Translations under genes and position numbers: made by a program
Source of the DNA: an uncultured delta proteobacterium
GTDB taxonomy: Bacteria; Bdellovibrionota_C; UBA2361; OMII01
Assembly (NCBI GenBank): GCA_903904735.1
Contig: CAIVDM010000199.1
Span: 1 to 41,478 of the forward strand
Length of the DNA stretch: 41,478 nt
Direction: 5' to 3'
In this document: positions 17,831-25,448 of the stretch, piece after piece
Numbering within the stretch: position 1 is the first letter of the stretch
Layout: the number at the start of each line of letters is the position of its first letter
Notes under the pieces: model-generated
Told to the model about the DNA's origin: nothing
What the model saw: only the letters and a program-made list of their open reading frames with translations
Databases searched by the model: none

Positions 17831-18070
17831 TCACGCGTCTGAGCGACCCTGTTGCTTACCGAAGAGACGTCCGAGCGAAGAGAAGACCACTCGCACGTAA
17901 CTCTTAAACGTAAAGAGAGCACCGAGAACTCCGGCCACAACCACCTGAAGAACCATGCTACCAGTTCCTGGGTCGAGGTAGGCGTGTGCGGTGTTCGGAA
18001 TCGCGGCAGCGAGCAACGCAAAAAAGATAAACTCAAAACGGTGGTTTGTAATTTTGCGCATAGTACCCAT
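17831..18070 (-). CDS. Small YLDPGTGS-type exported membrane protein
   Basis: A small protein of about 76-79 aa. It has a signal peptide (MRKITNHRFEFIFFALLAAA, ending NTAHA), then the conserved AYLDPGTGSMVLQ segment, a single membrane helix VVVAGVLGALFTF, and a basic tail (RVVFSSLGRLFGKQQGR). Small proteins with a mature N terminus YLDPGTGS are common next to sulfatase-fold and glycan-modification genes, but their role is not established. I start it at the ATG at 18070 (MGTMRK); the ATG at 18061 is equally good, and a GTG at 18118 would bury the signal peptide. It is the first gene of the operon, and its stop codon TGA is part of the GAGG ribosome binding site of the methyltransferase gene. 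It probably works with its two operon partners at the membrane. Confidence 0.82.
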   Translation of the reverse strand: MGTMRKITNHRFEFIFFALLAAAIPNTAHAYLDPGTGSMVLQVVVAGVLGALFTFKSYVRVVFSSLGRLFGKQQGRSDA

Positions 18071-18144
18071 GCTGTTGATTTTTTTACCGAAAACTAACAC
18101 TCGGGTTGTAGCACTCACCTTTGTGCTATGTAAAGAAGCGAAAG

Positions 18145-18164
18145 TTATCCACAGCTGTGGCTAA
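18145..18164. promoter_or_regulatory. Inverted pair of DnaA-box-like sequences
   Basis: TTATCCACA (18145-18153) is identical to the canonical DnaA box and is followed after two bases by TGTGGCTAA (18156-18164), the complement of TTAGCCACA. Together they form a 20-bp near-palindrome with the perfect core CCACAGCTGTGG at 18149-18160. An AT-rich tract with TATATA follows. The pair lies between two divergent genes. It could be a DnaA-responsive regulatory site or the operator of another dimeric regulator. One pair is not enough to call a replication origin. Confidence 0.5.
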
Positions 18165-18212
18165 TTTGTGTATATATCTGATATCTAAGGACTTTACAGT
18201 CTGCAACGCACT

Positions 18213-19004
18213 ATGCCTTCCTCCGTTTTATCGCTATTTTTCGAACACTTTCAGATCGCCCCCGACCTTCCTCGGACAACGCTCCTCACCCGGGTACTCA
18301 CGAGCTTCGCGTCGATCCCCTATGAGAACCTCTCCAAGATAATCGGGTTCGCGCAGGCAGGCCGGACCATCCAAAAGCAGTCGCCCGAGGATGTCATTCG
18401 GGGCTTTATCGCTAGTGGTACCGGGGGTACATGCTTTCCTCTCACCGTGACCCTGATCAAGATACTCGAGGAGCTGGGCTTTCCGGCCGTGCCGATCCTC
18501 GCGGACAGGCGCTATGGATCGGATTCACACTGCGCACTGCTGTGCGAGGTCACCGCCAACTCTTGGTGTCTCGTCGATCCTGGATATCTCCTCATCTCGC
18601 CGCTCGCGCTCCCTCTTCAGGGGAGCTCCGTCTACTCGCCTCCTTTCACTCGGGTCGAGTTGCGTAGGCTCGCTGACTCAGATCGAGTCGAGCTTTACAC
18701 CATCACCGACGCCGCGACCTCTAGCGGCAAATACCGACTCACGTACAAAACTACCCCCATAGACGAACATTCGTTCCATGCCGCGTGGGATCGATCATTT
18801 GACTGGGAGATGATGCGATACCCCGTGCTGTCCCGAGTCATCGGCGATACTCATATTTATGTTCAAAAGAACTCTATACTGCTGCGGTCAGCTGAGTGTC
18901 ATACACGGCGAAATATCGAAGAGGGAGAGTTTATCCGCGAGGTCTCCTCAAGCATGCACGTCAAAGAGGAGATAATCAAAAAAGCGCTTGAGTGTCTCCG
19001 CTAG
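18213..19004 (+). CDS. Arylamine N-acetyltransferase-like protein
   Basis: A 263-aa cytoplasmic enzyme of the arylamine N-acetyltransferase (NAT) family, which uses a Cys-His-Asp triad to move an acyl group from acyl-CoA to an amine, hydroxylamine or hydrazine. The motifs are IPYENLSKI near the N terminus, GTGGTCFPLT with Cys74, SDSHCALL with His106, and LVDPGYL with Asp122, all at family spacing. The family's usual RGG-x-C is replaced by TGGTC, so this is a divergent member. It could serve in secondary metabolism rather than in arylamine detoxification. The ATG at 18213 is chosen because translation then begins just before the helix that precedes IPYENL; no strong ribosome binding site is seen. 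It is divergent from the glycan-modification operon and shares its 140-bp promoter region. Confidence 0.88.
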   Translation: MPSSVLSLFFEHFQIAPDLPRTTLLTRVLTSFASIPYENLSKIIGFAQAGRTIQKQSPEDVIRGFIASGTGGTCFPLTVTLIKILEELGFPAVPILADRRYGSDSHCALLCEVTANSWCLVDPGYLLISPLALPLQGSSVYSPPFTRVELRRLADSDRVELYTITDAATSSGKYRLTYKTTPIDEHSFHAAWDRSFDWEMMRYPVLSRVIGDTHIYVQKNSILLRSAECHTRRNIEEGEFIREVSSSMHVKEEIIKKALECLR

Positions 19005-19062
19005 TGCTGCTTTCAAAACGTTTTTTCACCTTGATCCGTTAAAGGCAGCGCTGGGGCTGTTC

Positions 19063-19089
19063 GTTTTCGGTGCCTTTGGCGCCGAAAAC
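19063..19089. other. Strong hairpin downstream of the NAT-like gene
   Basis: GTTTTCGGTGCC, loop TTT, then GGCGCCGAAAAC: a 12-bp stem with one G.T pair and a 3-nt loop. It lies 59 bp after the stop of the NAT-like gene and 100 bp before DUF4416. No U-run follows on either strand, so it is either a factor-dependent or atypical terminator or a 3'-end stabiliser. Confidence 0.5.
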
Positions 19090-19188
19090 AGGATAGATAT
19101 GGCTAGTGACTCGTGGAAGGCTGTAACGTCGTTAGGTGCAAAAACTTTCTAGACGAGGCACTAGTTAGAGTCAGATGACAAAACCGAT

Positions 19189-19698
19189 ATGCCTCCACGA
19201 ATAAAACTATTCATAGCCGTTCTCGCGCGGCCAGACGTGGACAAGAACTACGTCGCTACCCTCCTTGCCGAGGTTTTTGGCTCTACGGATTATCAGGGCT
19301 CGCCGCATCCATTCGATGTCACCTCTTATTACGAGGAAGAGATGGGCACTAATCTTTCTCGGTATATTCTGGCGTTTCGCGGACCTCACTACGCCGATAT
19401 CCTCGTCGGGGCGAAGCTGGGATGTATTGAGCTAGAGAAAGGCTCGGCTATCGATGGGCGACGAACTATCAATCTCGATGTTGGCTATCTCGATCACAAT
19501 AAAATCGTATTGGCCAGCACGAAGGAGGCGGGACAGAAGCTCTATCAAGACGCGGGTGTGTACGGTGATTTCATCGCTCGTTATGGGCATGGAAAGTACA
19601 ATCCGTTTGAATGGAGCTTTCCTGATTTTAAGGATGGTCGCTACGACTCTGACTTTGCTACGTTACGAAAAATGTTTTTAAAGGAATCGCATGAGTAA
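19189..19698 (+). CDS. DUF4416 family protein
   Basis: A 169-aa protein matching DUF4416, a family of unknown function found in Deltaproteobacteria, Aquificae, Nitrospirae and relatives. The family landmarks are in order: KLFIAVLARPD at the N terminus, HPFDVTSYYEEEMGTNLSRY, LVGAKLGCIELEKG, RRTINLDVGYLDHNKIVLAS, GVYGDFIARYGHGKYNPFEW and SFPDFKDGRY. The length is close to the family norm. The ATG at 19189 is the natural family start. It overlaps the next gene by 8 bp (its TAA lies within ATGAGTAA), so the two are translationally coupled. No catalytic residue can be named with confidence, although the many conserved acidic and His/Tyr residues suggest an enzymatic or nucleotide-binding role. Confidence 0.93.
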   Translation: MPPRIKLFIAVLARPDVDKNYVATLLAEVFGSTDYQGSPHPFDVTSYYEEEMGTNLSRYILAFRGPHYADILVGAKLGCIELEKGSAIDGRRTINLDVGYLDHNKIVLASTKEAGQKLYQDAGVYGDFIARYGHGKYNPFEWSFPDFKDGRYDSDFATLRKMFLKESHE

Positions 19699-20185
19699 CT
19701 TGATTGGAATCATCTCAGACACTCACGAGGATAAAAGGATGATTCTCAAGGCTGTTAGAGTTCTCAGCGCTCGATCACCAGCTCTGGTCATTCACTGCGG
19801 AGACATCATATCTCCCCCGGTCCTTGAGCTCTTTAAAGGTCTCCCGATGAGATTTGTCTATGGCAACAACGACGGGGAGCGCTCAGGCCTCAAGAAGAAG
19901 TGCGAGGAGCTCGGGTTTATCGACATCGAGGAAACCTCGTGTTTCGATTTCGCGGGGAAAAGCTTCTTCGTGAATCATGGCACGCGATCACGAGTCATCG
20001 ACGAGGCGGTTGAGACCCAACAGTATGACTATGTGCTACACGGACACACGCATGTGCGCCGTGATGAGCTACGCGGCAAAACACGAACAATCAATCCGGG
20101 AGCCCTTTTCTCGGCGGATGAATATTCGATCGCGTTTCTTACGCCTGAGACGGGTAACGTGGAGTTCGTCGGGATTCAGGAATAG
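19691..20185 (+). CDS. YfcE/MJ0936-type metallophosphoesterase
   Basis: A 164-aa calcineurin-like phosphoesterase of the YfcE/MJ0936 family (small cytoplasmic phosphodiesterases that hydrolyse phosphodiesters, with Mn2+ or Ni2+). All five metal-site motifs are present: IISDTHED (D-x-H), IHCGDIISP (GD), FVYGNNDGE (GNND), VNHGTRSR (GH-equivalent NHG) and LHGHTHVRRD (GHTH), then the INPGAL segment typical of the family. The length is complete. The start ATG at 19691 overlaps the end of the DUF4416 gene by 8 bp, which makes the pair an operon. The natural substrate is unknown. The fixed partnership with DUF4416, if conserved, is the main functional clue. Confidence 0.94.
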   Translation: MSNLIGIISDTHEDKRMILKAVRVLSARSPALVIHCGDIISPPVLELFKGLPMRFVYGNNDGERSGLKKKCEELGFIDIEETSCFDFAGKSFFVNHGTRSRVIDEAVETQQYDYVLHGHTHVRRDELRGKTRTINPGALFSADEYSIAFLTPETGNVEFVGIQE

Positions 20186-20331
20186 GAATATACTTATGTG
20201 GGCTTGATGGCTATCGTTGAGTAAGAGCTTTATCGTCAACAGCGACCGGGCATAGCAGATTGCCCAAGGATCGTGTCACAACGCTCCCGTAACTCGTCAG
20301 AGCCAGATTGCCGAATATACGGAGCGACGAG

Positions 20332-20697
20332 CTACTTCGCCTGCTCCGCGACCGCGAAGTGCTTAATCCTGTCTCGAAACGGATCGTCCGTGAACACGCC
20401 ACCGATCATGATAGCAAGCAAGATGAACGGAATAAGGATGTAGGTCCAGATAATCCTGTTCTCGTACTTTCCGTGCATAAACACGAGGATAACGAGCGAA
20501 GCCTTAATCGAGGCTATCACCATAGCCCCCGCGATATTCCACTTGCCCATGTCCACCTTCGCGGCCGCCACTGTAATGATGGTCAACACGAGGAGCGCGA
20601 AAAGAATCTTCTGGAAGGTCTTAACGGGGATGACATGTCCTTCGCCATCACCATGTGAGTGCCCGCCGCTGTGAGAGTTATTGTGTGAATGTGCCAT
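20332..20697 (-). CDS. Cytochrome c oxidase subunit IV
   Basis: A 121-aa membrane protein, the small subunit IV of a haem-copper oxidase. It has a His/Gly-rich N terminus (residues 1-22) that could bind metal, then three hydrophobic segments (about 30-50, 55-75 and 85-103). The third helix pair includes VILVFMHGKYENRIIW and YILIPFILLAIMIGGVFTD, characteristic of prokaryotic subunit IV. The ATG at 20697 is preceded by AGGAGAATCC, one of the best ribosome binding sites in the window. It is the last gene of the operon, 17 bp after coxC. No clear terminator follows; a weak inverted repeat (GGGCA-N8-TGCCC) lies at 20246-20263. Confidence 0.9.
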   Translation of the reverse strand: MAHSHNNSHSGGHSHGDGEGHVIPVKTFQKILFALLVLTIITVAAAKVDMGKWNIAGAMVIASIKASLVILVFMHGKYENRIIWTYILIPFILLAIMIGGVFTDDPFRDRIKHFAVAEQAK

Positions 20698-20714
20698 GAC
20701 GGATTCTCCTGTAA

Positions 20715-21371
20715 TTATCCAACTAGGTAGAGAAGTGGGAAGAGGTAGATCCAGATAAGATCAACCAAGTGCCAGTACAACGCGCTCAACTCAACTGGCG
20801 TGTAGTACTTCCCTGAGAAGCGGTTGTTAAGCGCTGGCCGAATGCCGTACCAGTACATCAGCGCCATTCCGATGATAACGTGAAGGGCGTGCAAGCCGGT
20901 CATGCAGAAGTAGAGGCCGAGAAAGTTCTTGTACTCGTAGAAGTGAGAGTTCCATGTGAATGGGAACATGCCTTCATGAGCCTTGTGGGTGTACTCGTAG
21001 CTCTTAACGATCAAGAAGCCGAGACCACACACCAAGCTGTAGGTGAAGTTCTTCACTACGCCCTTATTGTCTCCCATCTGAGCCTTCGTCACCGCTACCG
21101 CGGCTGTGTAACTCGAGAATAGGAGGATTGCTGTATTGAGAGCTCCAGCTCGTAGATCAAGGTGATGACTCGCAGCGTGGAACTCGTCCAGGTGGTAGTA
21201 CCGCATGATCGCGAAGCTGCAGAACATGACCGCGAAGAGCAGTATTTCAGTTCCGAGAAAAAGCCACATACCGAGCTTTGCCGCCCCGTACGCTGTCGCC
21301 GTATCCATATGATGGATATGCGGTGGCTCTCCGGGTGGCACATTGTGATCGACTATCGCCGCGTTGCTCAT
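20715..21371 (-). CDS. coxC: Cytochrome c oxidase subunit III
   Basis: A 218-aa subunit III of the haem-copper oxidase. It contains five hydrophobic helices, beginning at KLGMWLFLGTEILLFAVMFC, with SSYTAAVAVTKA, FYEYKNFLGLYFCMTGLHAL, HVIIGMALMYWYG and the closing YWHLVDLIWIYLFPLLYLVG. The pairs TGLHALHV and YWHLVDLIW are family signatures. The length suits the five-helix form of subunit III. The ATG at 21371 follows AAGGACGTT. Subunit III carries no redox centre; in related oxidases it stabilises subunit I and its proton uptake. It sits 55 bp after coxA and 17 bp before coxD in one operon. Confidence 0.95.
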   Translation of the reverse strand: MSNAAIVDHNVPPGEPPHIHHMDTATAYGAAKLGMWLFLGTEILLFAVMFCSFAIMRYYHLDEFHAASHHLDLRAGALNTAILLFSSYTAAVAVTKAQMGDNKGVVKNFTYSLVCGLGFLIVKSYEYTHKAHEGMFPFTWNSHFYEYKNFLGLYFCMTGLHALHVIIGMALMYWYGIRPALNNRFSGKYYTPVELSALYWHLVDLIWIYLFPLLYLVG

Positions 21372-21426
21372 AACGTCCTTGTCTGTTTCTTTACGTAAGT
21401 TCCTTTACACAGCTCCTGAAAATCCA

Positions 21427-23049
21427 CTACGAGTGCGTGTGGGTTCCGTAATTGTACGGCTCGTGGTCAACAACTGGTATTGTCTCAAAGTTCTCATGTA
21501 TTGGAGGAGAGGCGGTCTGCCACTCCAAGTTGGTTGAGTTGTATGGATTACGTGGTGCCTTGACCTTTCCGAACTTCGCGGTCCAGAAGAGGTTCACGAG
21601 CGCGAACATATAACCGAATCCATTTAGATACGCTCCCATTGTCGAGATCGTATGGAGCGTTTGGTACTCAACCGGGTAGTCGTAGTAACGACGCGGCATT
21701 CCATTCATGCCCAAGATAAACTGCGGAATGAATGTGAGGTTGAAGCCGAAGAACAAGAACGCGAAGGCGATACGCGCCATGCGCTCGTTGTACATCTTGC
21801 CGGTCATCTTTGGGAACCAGAAGTGAAGCGCCGCGATCAATCCGATTACGGCTCCACCCTGAATCGTGTAGTGGAAGTGCGCCACCACGAAGTATGTGTC
21901 GTGGTAGTAGACGTCAACACCTAACATCGCCAAGTAAATACCCGTCGTTCCAGCGACCATGAAGAGGAACACGAAGGCCATGGCGTAGAGCATCGGTGTC
22001 TTAAATGAGATTGAGCCCTTGTACATCGTGCTCACCCAGTTAAACACCTTAACCGCCGTGGGGATCGCGACGGCGAAAGTCACAAACGAGAATACCTTAG
22101 CGGAGAAGTCAGATATTCCGGCTACAAACATATGGTGCGCCCACACGACAAATCCGAGCGCCGCAATCGCCATCGAGGAGACCACGACCATCTTGTATCC
22201 GAAGAGCGGCTTACGAGAGAACACGGGAATAATCTCTCCAACGACTCCGAACGCTGGTAGCACCATGATGTACACAACCGGGTGCGAGTAGAACCAGAAG
22301 AGGTGCTCCATAAGAACAGGATCTCCACCTAGTTTTGGGTCGAAGATTCCAGCTCCGAAAGCTCGCTCAGCTATGATCAAGAGAAGCGTCATTCCAACAA
22401 CTGGCGTGGCGACCGTTTGGATCACGGCTGTCGCGTACGAAGCCCAGATGAACACGGGAAGGCGCATCCACGTCATGCCGGGCGCGCGCAATTGATGAAT
22501 CGTGACGATAAAGTTAAGACCTGTCAGGATCGACGAGAATCCGAGCACGAACGCAGCGAGAACCATAAGGCTTACCGACGTGTTGGTGGTCGTGCTGTAC
22601 GGCGCGTAAAACGTCCATCCAGTGTCGACTGGGTTCAACATCGCGATGCCTCCAATCGCGGCTCCGATCACGTAGATGTAGAAGCTGAAGAGGTTCAGTC
22701 GCGGGAACGCCACATCCTTCGCTCCGATCATCAGCGGAATCAGGAAGTTTCCGAGGGTAGCTGGAATACCTGGCACGACGAACAGGAAGATCATGAACAC
22801 GCCGTGCATCGTGAACAGCACGTTATAGACGTGCGGGTCTTTGATAATCGTCGGTCCCGCGAACGCCAGCTCCGTTCGCATCACGAGAGCCGCGACGCCG
22901 CCGGAGATAAAGAAGATCATGATGGCGAACAAATAGAGGAAGCAGATCCGCTTATGATCCGTGGATGAGAGCCATGACCAGATACCTGTCTTCCAGTTGA
23001 GGTAGTTAACCTCTTCGTTACCGTGAGCTGTCGAAGCGTGCGCTGACAT
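21427..23049 (-). CDS. coxA: Cytochrome c oxidase subunit I (A2-type)
   Basis: A 540-aa catalytic subunit of an aa3/caa3-type oxidase, which reduces O2 to water and pumps protons. The 12-helix core is complete. Ligands are visible: His82 (MHGVFMIFLF) and His393 for low-spin haem, His391 (VVAHFHYTIQGG) for the high-spin haem, and Cu-B ligands His256, His305 and His306 (WAHHMFVAG). Tyr260 in YSHPVVYI is the cross-linked Tyr. The helix-VI motif is YSHPVV, so the Glu of A1 oxidases is replaced; YS in this place marks subfamily A2. The ATG at 23049 has AGAGG about 11 bases upstream. The gene follows coxB by 21 bp. Haem A synthesis genes (ctaA/ctaB) are not in the window. Confidence 0.98.
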   Translation of the reverse strand: MSAHASTAHGNEEVNYLNWKTGIWSWLSSTDHKRICFLYLFAIMIFFISGGVAALVMRTELAFAGPTIIKDPHVYNVLFTMHGVFMIFLFVVPGIPATLGNFLIPLMIGAKDVAFPRLNLFSFYIYVIGAAIGGIAMLNPVDTGWTFYAPYSTTTNTSVSLMVLAAFVLGFSSILTGLNFIVTIHQLRAPGMTWMRLPVFIWASYATAVIQTVATPVVGMTLLLIIAERAFGAGIFDPKLGGDPVLMEHLFWFYSHPVVYIMVLPAFGVVGEIIPVFSRKPLFGYKMVVVSSMAIAALGFVVWAHHMFVAGISDFSAKVFSFVTFAVAIPTAVKVFNWVSTMYKGSISFKTPMLYAMAFVFLFMVAGTTGIYLAMLGVDVYYHDTYFVVAHFHYTIQGGAVIGLIAALHFWFPKMTGKMYNERMARIAFAFLFFGFNLTFIPQFILGMNGMPRRYYDYPVEYQTLHTISTMGAYLNGFGYMFALVNLFWTAKFGKVKAPRNPYNSTNLEWQTASPPIHENFETIPVVDHEPYNYGTHTHS

Positions 23050-23070
23050 ACGTTTATATACCTCTTTCTA

Positions 23071-24375
23071 TTACTGAAGCGTCTTGATGTACTCGATGAT
23101 GTCGTTAACGTTATCTTCCGAGAGCTTACCCTCGTAGATGCCTGGCATTATCGGTGGATAGCCAGCTACTACCTTAGCCTGAGGCTTCCAGATTGACTCC
23201 TTGATATAAGCCGCATCTACCGACACCTCGGTTCCATCAGCTAGCTTCTCATTGCGACCCCAGAGCCCCTTGAAGGAAGGTCCAGACATTCGCGAACCGT
23301 CGATGCTGTGACATCCAGCGCACGCGTTCGCGCTGTCCTGGAAGAGCGCCTTGCCTCGATCAGCGGGACTCGCGGCGACCGCTGAGGCGTCTTGACGCTT
23401 CGGCAAGGTCACCTCTGGCTCAATCTTCTGAGCACCATCCACCGTCTTGATGAAATCGATGATGCTCTCGAGCTCGACGTCAGTGAGCTGACCATCGTAG
23501 CTCGGCATCATTCCAGCACCGTAACCCGAGACGATCTTAGCTGATGGGTTAAGGATCGACTCCTTGATGTAGTTATGATCCGCGACGTAACTCTGTCCAT
23601 TCGTGAGCGAACCTTGTCGATTATAAAGCTTGAGCCACGATGGGCCAACTTTTCGAGAACCATCGAGGCTGTGACAAGTATTACAACTCTTCGAGACATA
23701 AAGCTGCTTGCCCATATCAGAGGGCTTCATGGCGGCTAGCTTTTTTGCCTCACTATCGTCCGCCAACCAGCGCTCAAACTCCGCGCGCGGAAGAACTTTG
23801 AGTCGCGCCATCATCCTTGAGTGCTCGTTCCCACAGTACTCAGTACAAAACACTTGAAAATTGCCCGTTTTAATCGGACGGAACCACTCGTGCGTATATC
23901 GTCCCGGTATAACGTCCATCTTAGTACGCATTACCGGCACGAAGAATGAGTGCAAAACATCGCGCGATGTCATGATGAGCTTGACTGGCTCTCCTACTGG
24001 AACAACCAATTCGCTGGTCGTCTTCTTGCCGTTGGAATATTGGAAGTCCCAAGCCCACTGGCGACCCGTGACGTTAACCTCCATGGCGTTCGCCGGCGGC
24101 GTGCGGAGAGCGACGAAAGCGTCGTATCCAAGCCACGCCACCCAGACACACACGAGAGTTGGGAAAACCGTCCAAATCACCTCAAGGGTGTTGTTGCCCT
24201 CGATGGCGGGAGTCTCGTGATCCTGACCATTTCGTTGTCGGTATATGATCGCGAAGTACAACATGACTCCAACGATCAACACCGTGCAAATAACGGAGAT
24301 GATAGTCACGACGTCGTGCGCGTAATCTACTTTATGCGCAAAATCGGATCCCTGCTCGCCTAACAATCCCAACAT
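23071..24375 (-). CDS. coxB: Cytochrome c oxidase subunit II with two cytochrome c domains
   Basis: A 434-aa subunit II. Two membrane helices (about 22-45 and 64-86) are followed by a cupredoxin domain with a complete Cu-A site (His142, Cys177, Glu179, Cys181, His185, Met188). Two tandem class I cytochrome c domains follow: CNTCH at 231-235 with the candidate sixth ligand Met289/Met290 (GYGAGMMPS), and CAGCH at 352-356 with Met410 (YPPIMPG). The two haem domains share the patterns YIKES, AKVV/AKIV-GY and DFIKT/EYIKT, so they arose by internal duplication. Most caa3 oxidases carry only one such domain. The ATG at 24375 is preceded by TTAAGAAAG. The protein accepts electrons from a soluble or membrane c-type donor and passes them through Cu-A to subunit I. 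It is the second gene of the operon. Confidence 0.97.
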   Translation of the reverse strand: MLGLLGEQGSDFAHKVDYAHDVVTIISVICTVLIVGVMLYFAIIYRQRNGQDHETPAIEGNNTLEVIWTVFPTLVCVWVAWLGYDAFVALRTPPANAMEVNVTGRQWAWDFQYSNGKKTTSELVVPVGEPVKLIMTSRDVLHSFFVPVMRTKMDVIPGRYTHEWFRPIKTGNFQVFCTEYCGNEHSRMMARLKVLPRAEFERWLADDSEAKKLAAMKPSDMGKQLYVSKSCNTCHSLDGSRKVGPSWLKLYNRQGSLTNGQSYVADHNYIKESILNPSAKIVSGYGAGMMPSYDGQLTDVELESIIDFIKTVDGAQKIEPEVTLPKRQDASAVAASPADRGKALFQDSANACAGCHSIDGSRMSGPSFKGLWGRNEKLADGTEVSVDAAYIKESIWKPQAKVVAGYPPIMPGIYEGKLSEDNVNDIIEYIKTLQ

Positions 24376-24451
24376 AGCTTTCTTAACCCGTTATTTCCTC
24401 AAACTTCCGTCACTATCTCAAACCAAGGCGCATAAGCCGATGCGCGCCTAT

Positions 24452-25294
24452 CTACACTCCGACCACTCGGCTACCGCGGCGTCCGTACAGTAGGTACACC
24501 AAGCCGAGACCAACGAGCGTTAAAACCCCGCCGATCCGCAATAAACTCACTACTGCCCAGGTATATTTTCCTTGGATCGGATCAAACCGGAAACAATAGA
24601 GGAGCAGGTGATCAACCGCTGTCCCTATCACTCCCTTGGACGCTTCGACTAGCGAAAGCCTCACGTCTAGTGGGGTGAACATAATGCCCGTGAAATACTG
24701 CGAGATCTCCCCTGTCGGCGTCAATATCATAAGAGCGGCCGAGTGCGCAAAATCCTCACCATCCTTCATGAACTTAAAGCCGAGTTCGTTCATGAGCCCC
24801 GAAACCTCCTCGGCGCCCCCAACGAGATACTGGATCGAGCTTGTGCTCGTTGCGGCGTTATCAACTAGCCGATCTTTGAACTTGGCTTGAAGCGCTGCGG
24901 CATCATGAAAGTTCTCTTCGGGATTAAAACCAACCACTAGCAACGAGAAATCTCTTCCTGCCAGCAAAGAAAGTTGGTTGAGGAGTGTGTAGGTTCCATC
25001 GAGGAGCAATCCGCACAATCTCGGACATTTATAGTAGACCGGCGCGATTACGATCGGCTTATCGCCGATGGCGAAAGCTTTCAACGATCTCCGCTCTCCT
25101 TGCGAATTGGTAAACTCCCGATTTAAATCAACTTTGGTGCCGAGCTGCGTGTATACGCCGACCTGCTTTTCAAGCACCTCGGCAGGCTTCTCGATAGCGC
25201 TAGCCCCGCAGGCCAGGGCGATTAAAGCAGCAAAGCTCATCACCGCGGTCAGCAGGAATGAAAAATGCCCCTTATATCGAATAGTTATAACCAC
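24452..25294 (-). CDS. SCO1/SenC-type copper chaperone for oxidase assembly
   Basis: A 280-aa thioredoxin-fold protein of the Sco family, which delivers copper to, or reduces, the Cu-A centre of oxidase subunit II. The copper site is visible: YYKCPRLC gives Cys90-x3-Cys94, and FAHSAALMIL gives His184. An N-terminal hydrophobic segment (about 12-32, ending ACGASA) is a signal peptide or anchor, and a C-terminal helix (GGVLTLVGLGLVYLLYG) provides a second anchor, which is less usual. The start is a GTG at 25294 with a weak ribosome binding site; an internal ATG at 25240 would cut into the signal. It leads the oxidase operon, 76 bp ahead of coxB, as expected for an assembly factor. Confidence 0.93.
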   Translation of the reverse strand: MVITIRYKGHFSFLLTAVMSFAALIALACGASAIEKPAEVLEKQVGVYTQLGTKVDLNREFTNSQGERRSLKAFAIGDKPIVIAPVYYKCPRLCGLLLDGTYTLLNQLSLLAGRDFSLLVVGFNPEENFHDAAALQAKFKDRLVDNAATSTSSIQYLVGGAEEVSGLMNELGFKFMKDGEDFAHSAALMILTPTGEISQYFTGIMFTPLDVRLSLVEASKGVIGTAVDHLLLYCFRFDPIQGKYTWAVVSLLRIGGVLTLVGLGLVYLLYGRRGSRVVGV

Positions 25295-25419
25295 TACCTA
25301 CAAAGCCCTCTCGTTGTTAGCTCGCACATAAGAATGACAGGGCTCCCCGAAAAACTAAAGGCTTCCCCTTAAGAATATTTCAAGTGGCGCAAACGATCGC
25401 TAGCAATTAAAGTGCGTGT

Positions 25420-25448
25420 TTGACATGCATAACAAAAGTTTGTATACA
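25420..25448 (+). promoter_or_regulatory. Sigma-70-type promoter with embedded operator-like palindrome
   Basis: TTGACA (25420-25425) and TATACA (25443-25448) are separated by exactly 17 bp, a near-consensus housekeeping promoter. Within the spacer lies ACAAA-AG-TTTGT (25432-25443), whose flanks extend the symmetry imperfectly (ATAACAAA versus TTTGTATA). The promoter points at the DtxR/MntR-type regulator gene 113 bp downstream. A dimeric repressor bound here would block RNA polymerase, so I infer possible autoregulation. Confidence 0.65.

Noticed and set aside
18121..18212. A possible replication origin based on the perfect DnaA box and AT-rich tract
   Set aside because: Only two boxes are present, with no cluster, no dnaA/dnaN/gyrB/rpmH neighbourhood and no extended unwinding element. 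I keep it only as a regulatory candidate.
22417..22968. A 183-codon plus-strand frame rich in Arg, Glu and His
   Set aside because: It is antisense to the core of coxA, where motifs on the other strand are unambiguous. The extreme charge composition is a shadow artefact.
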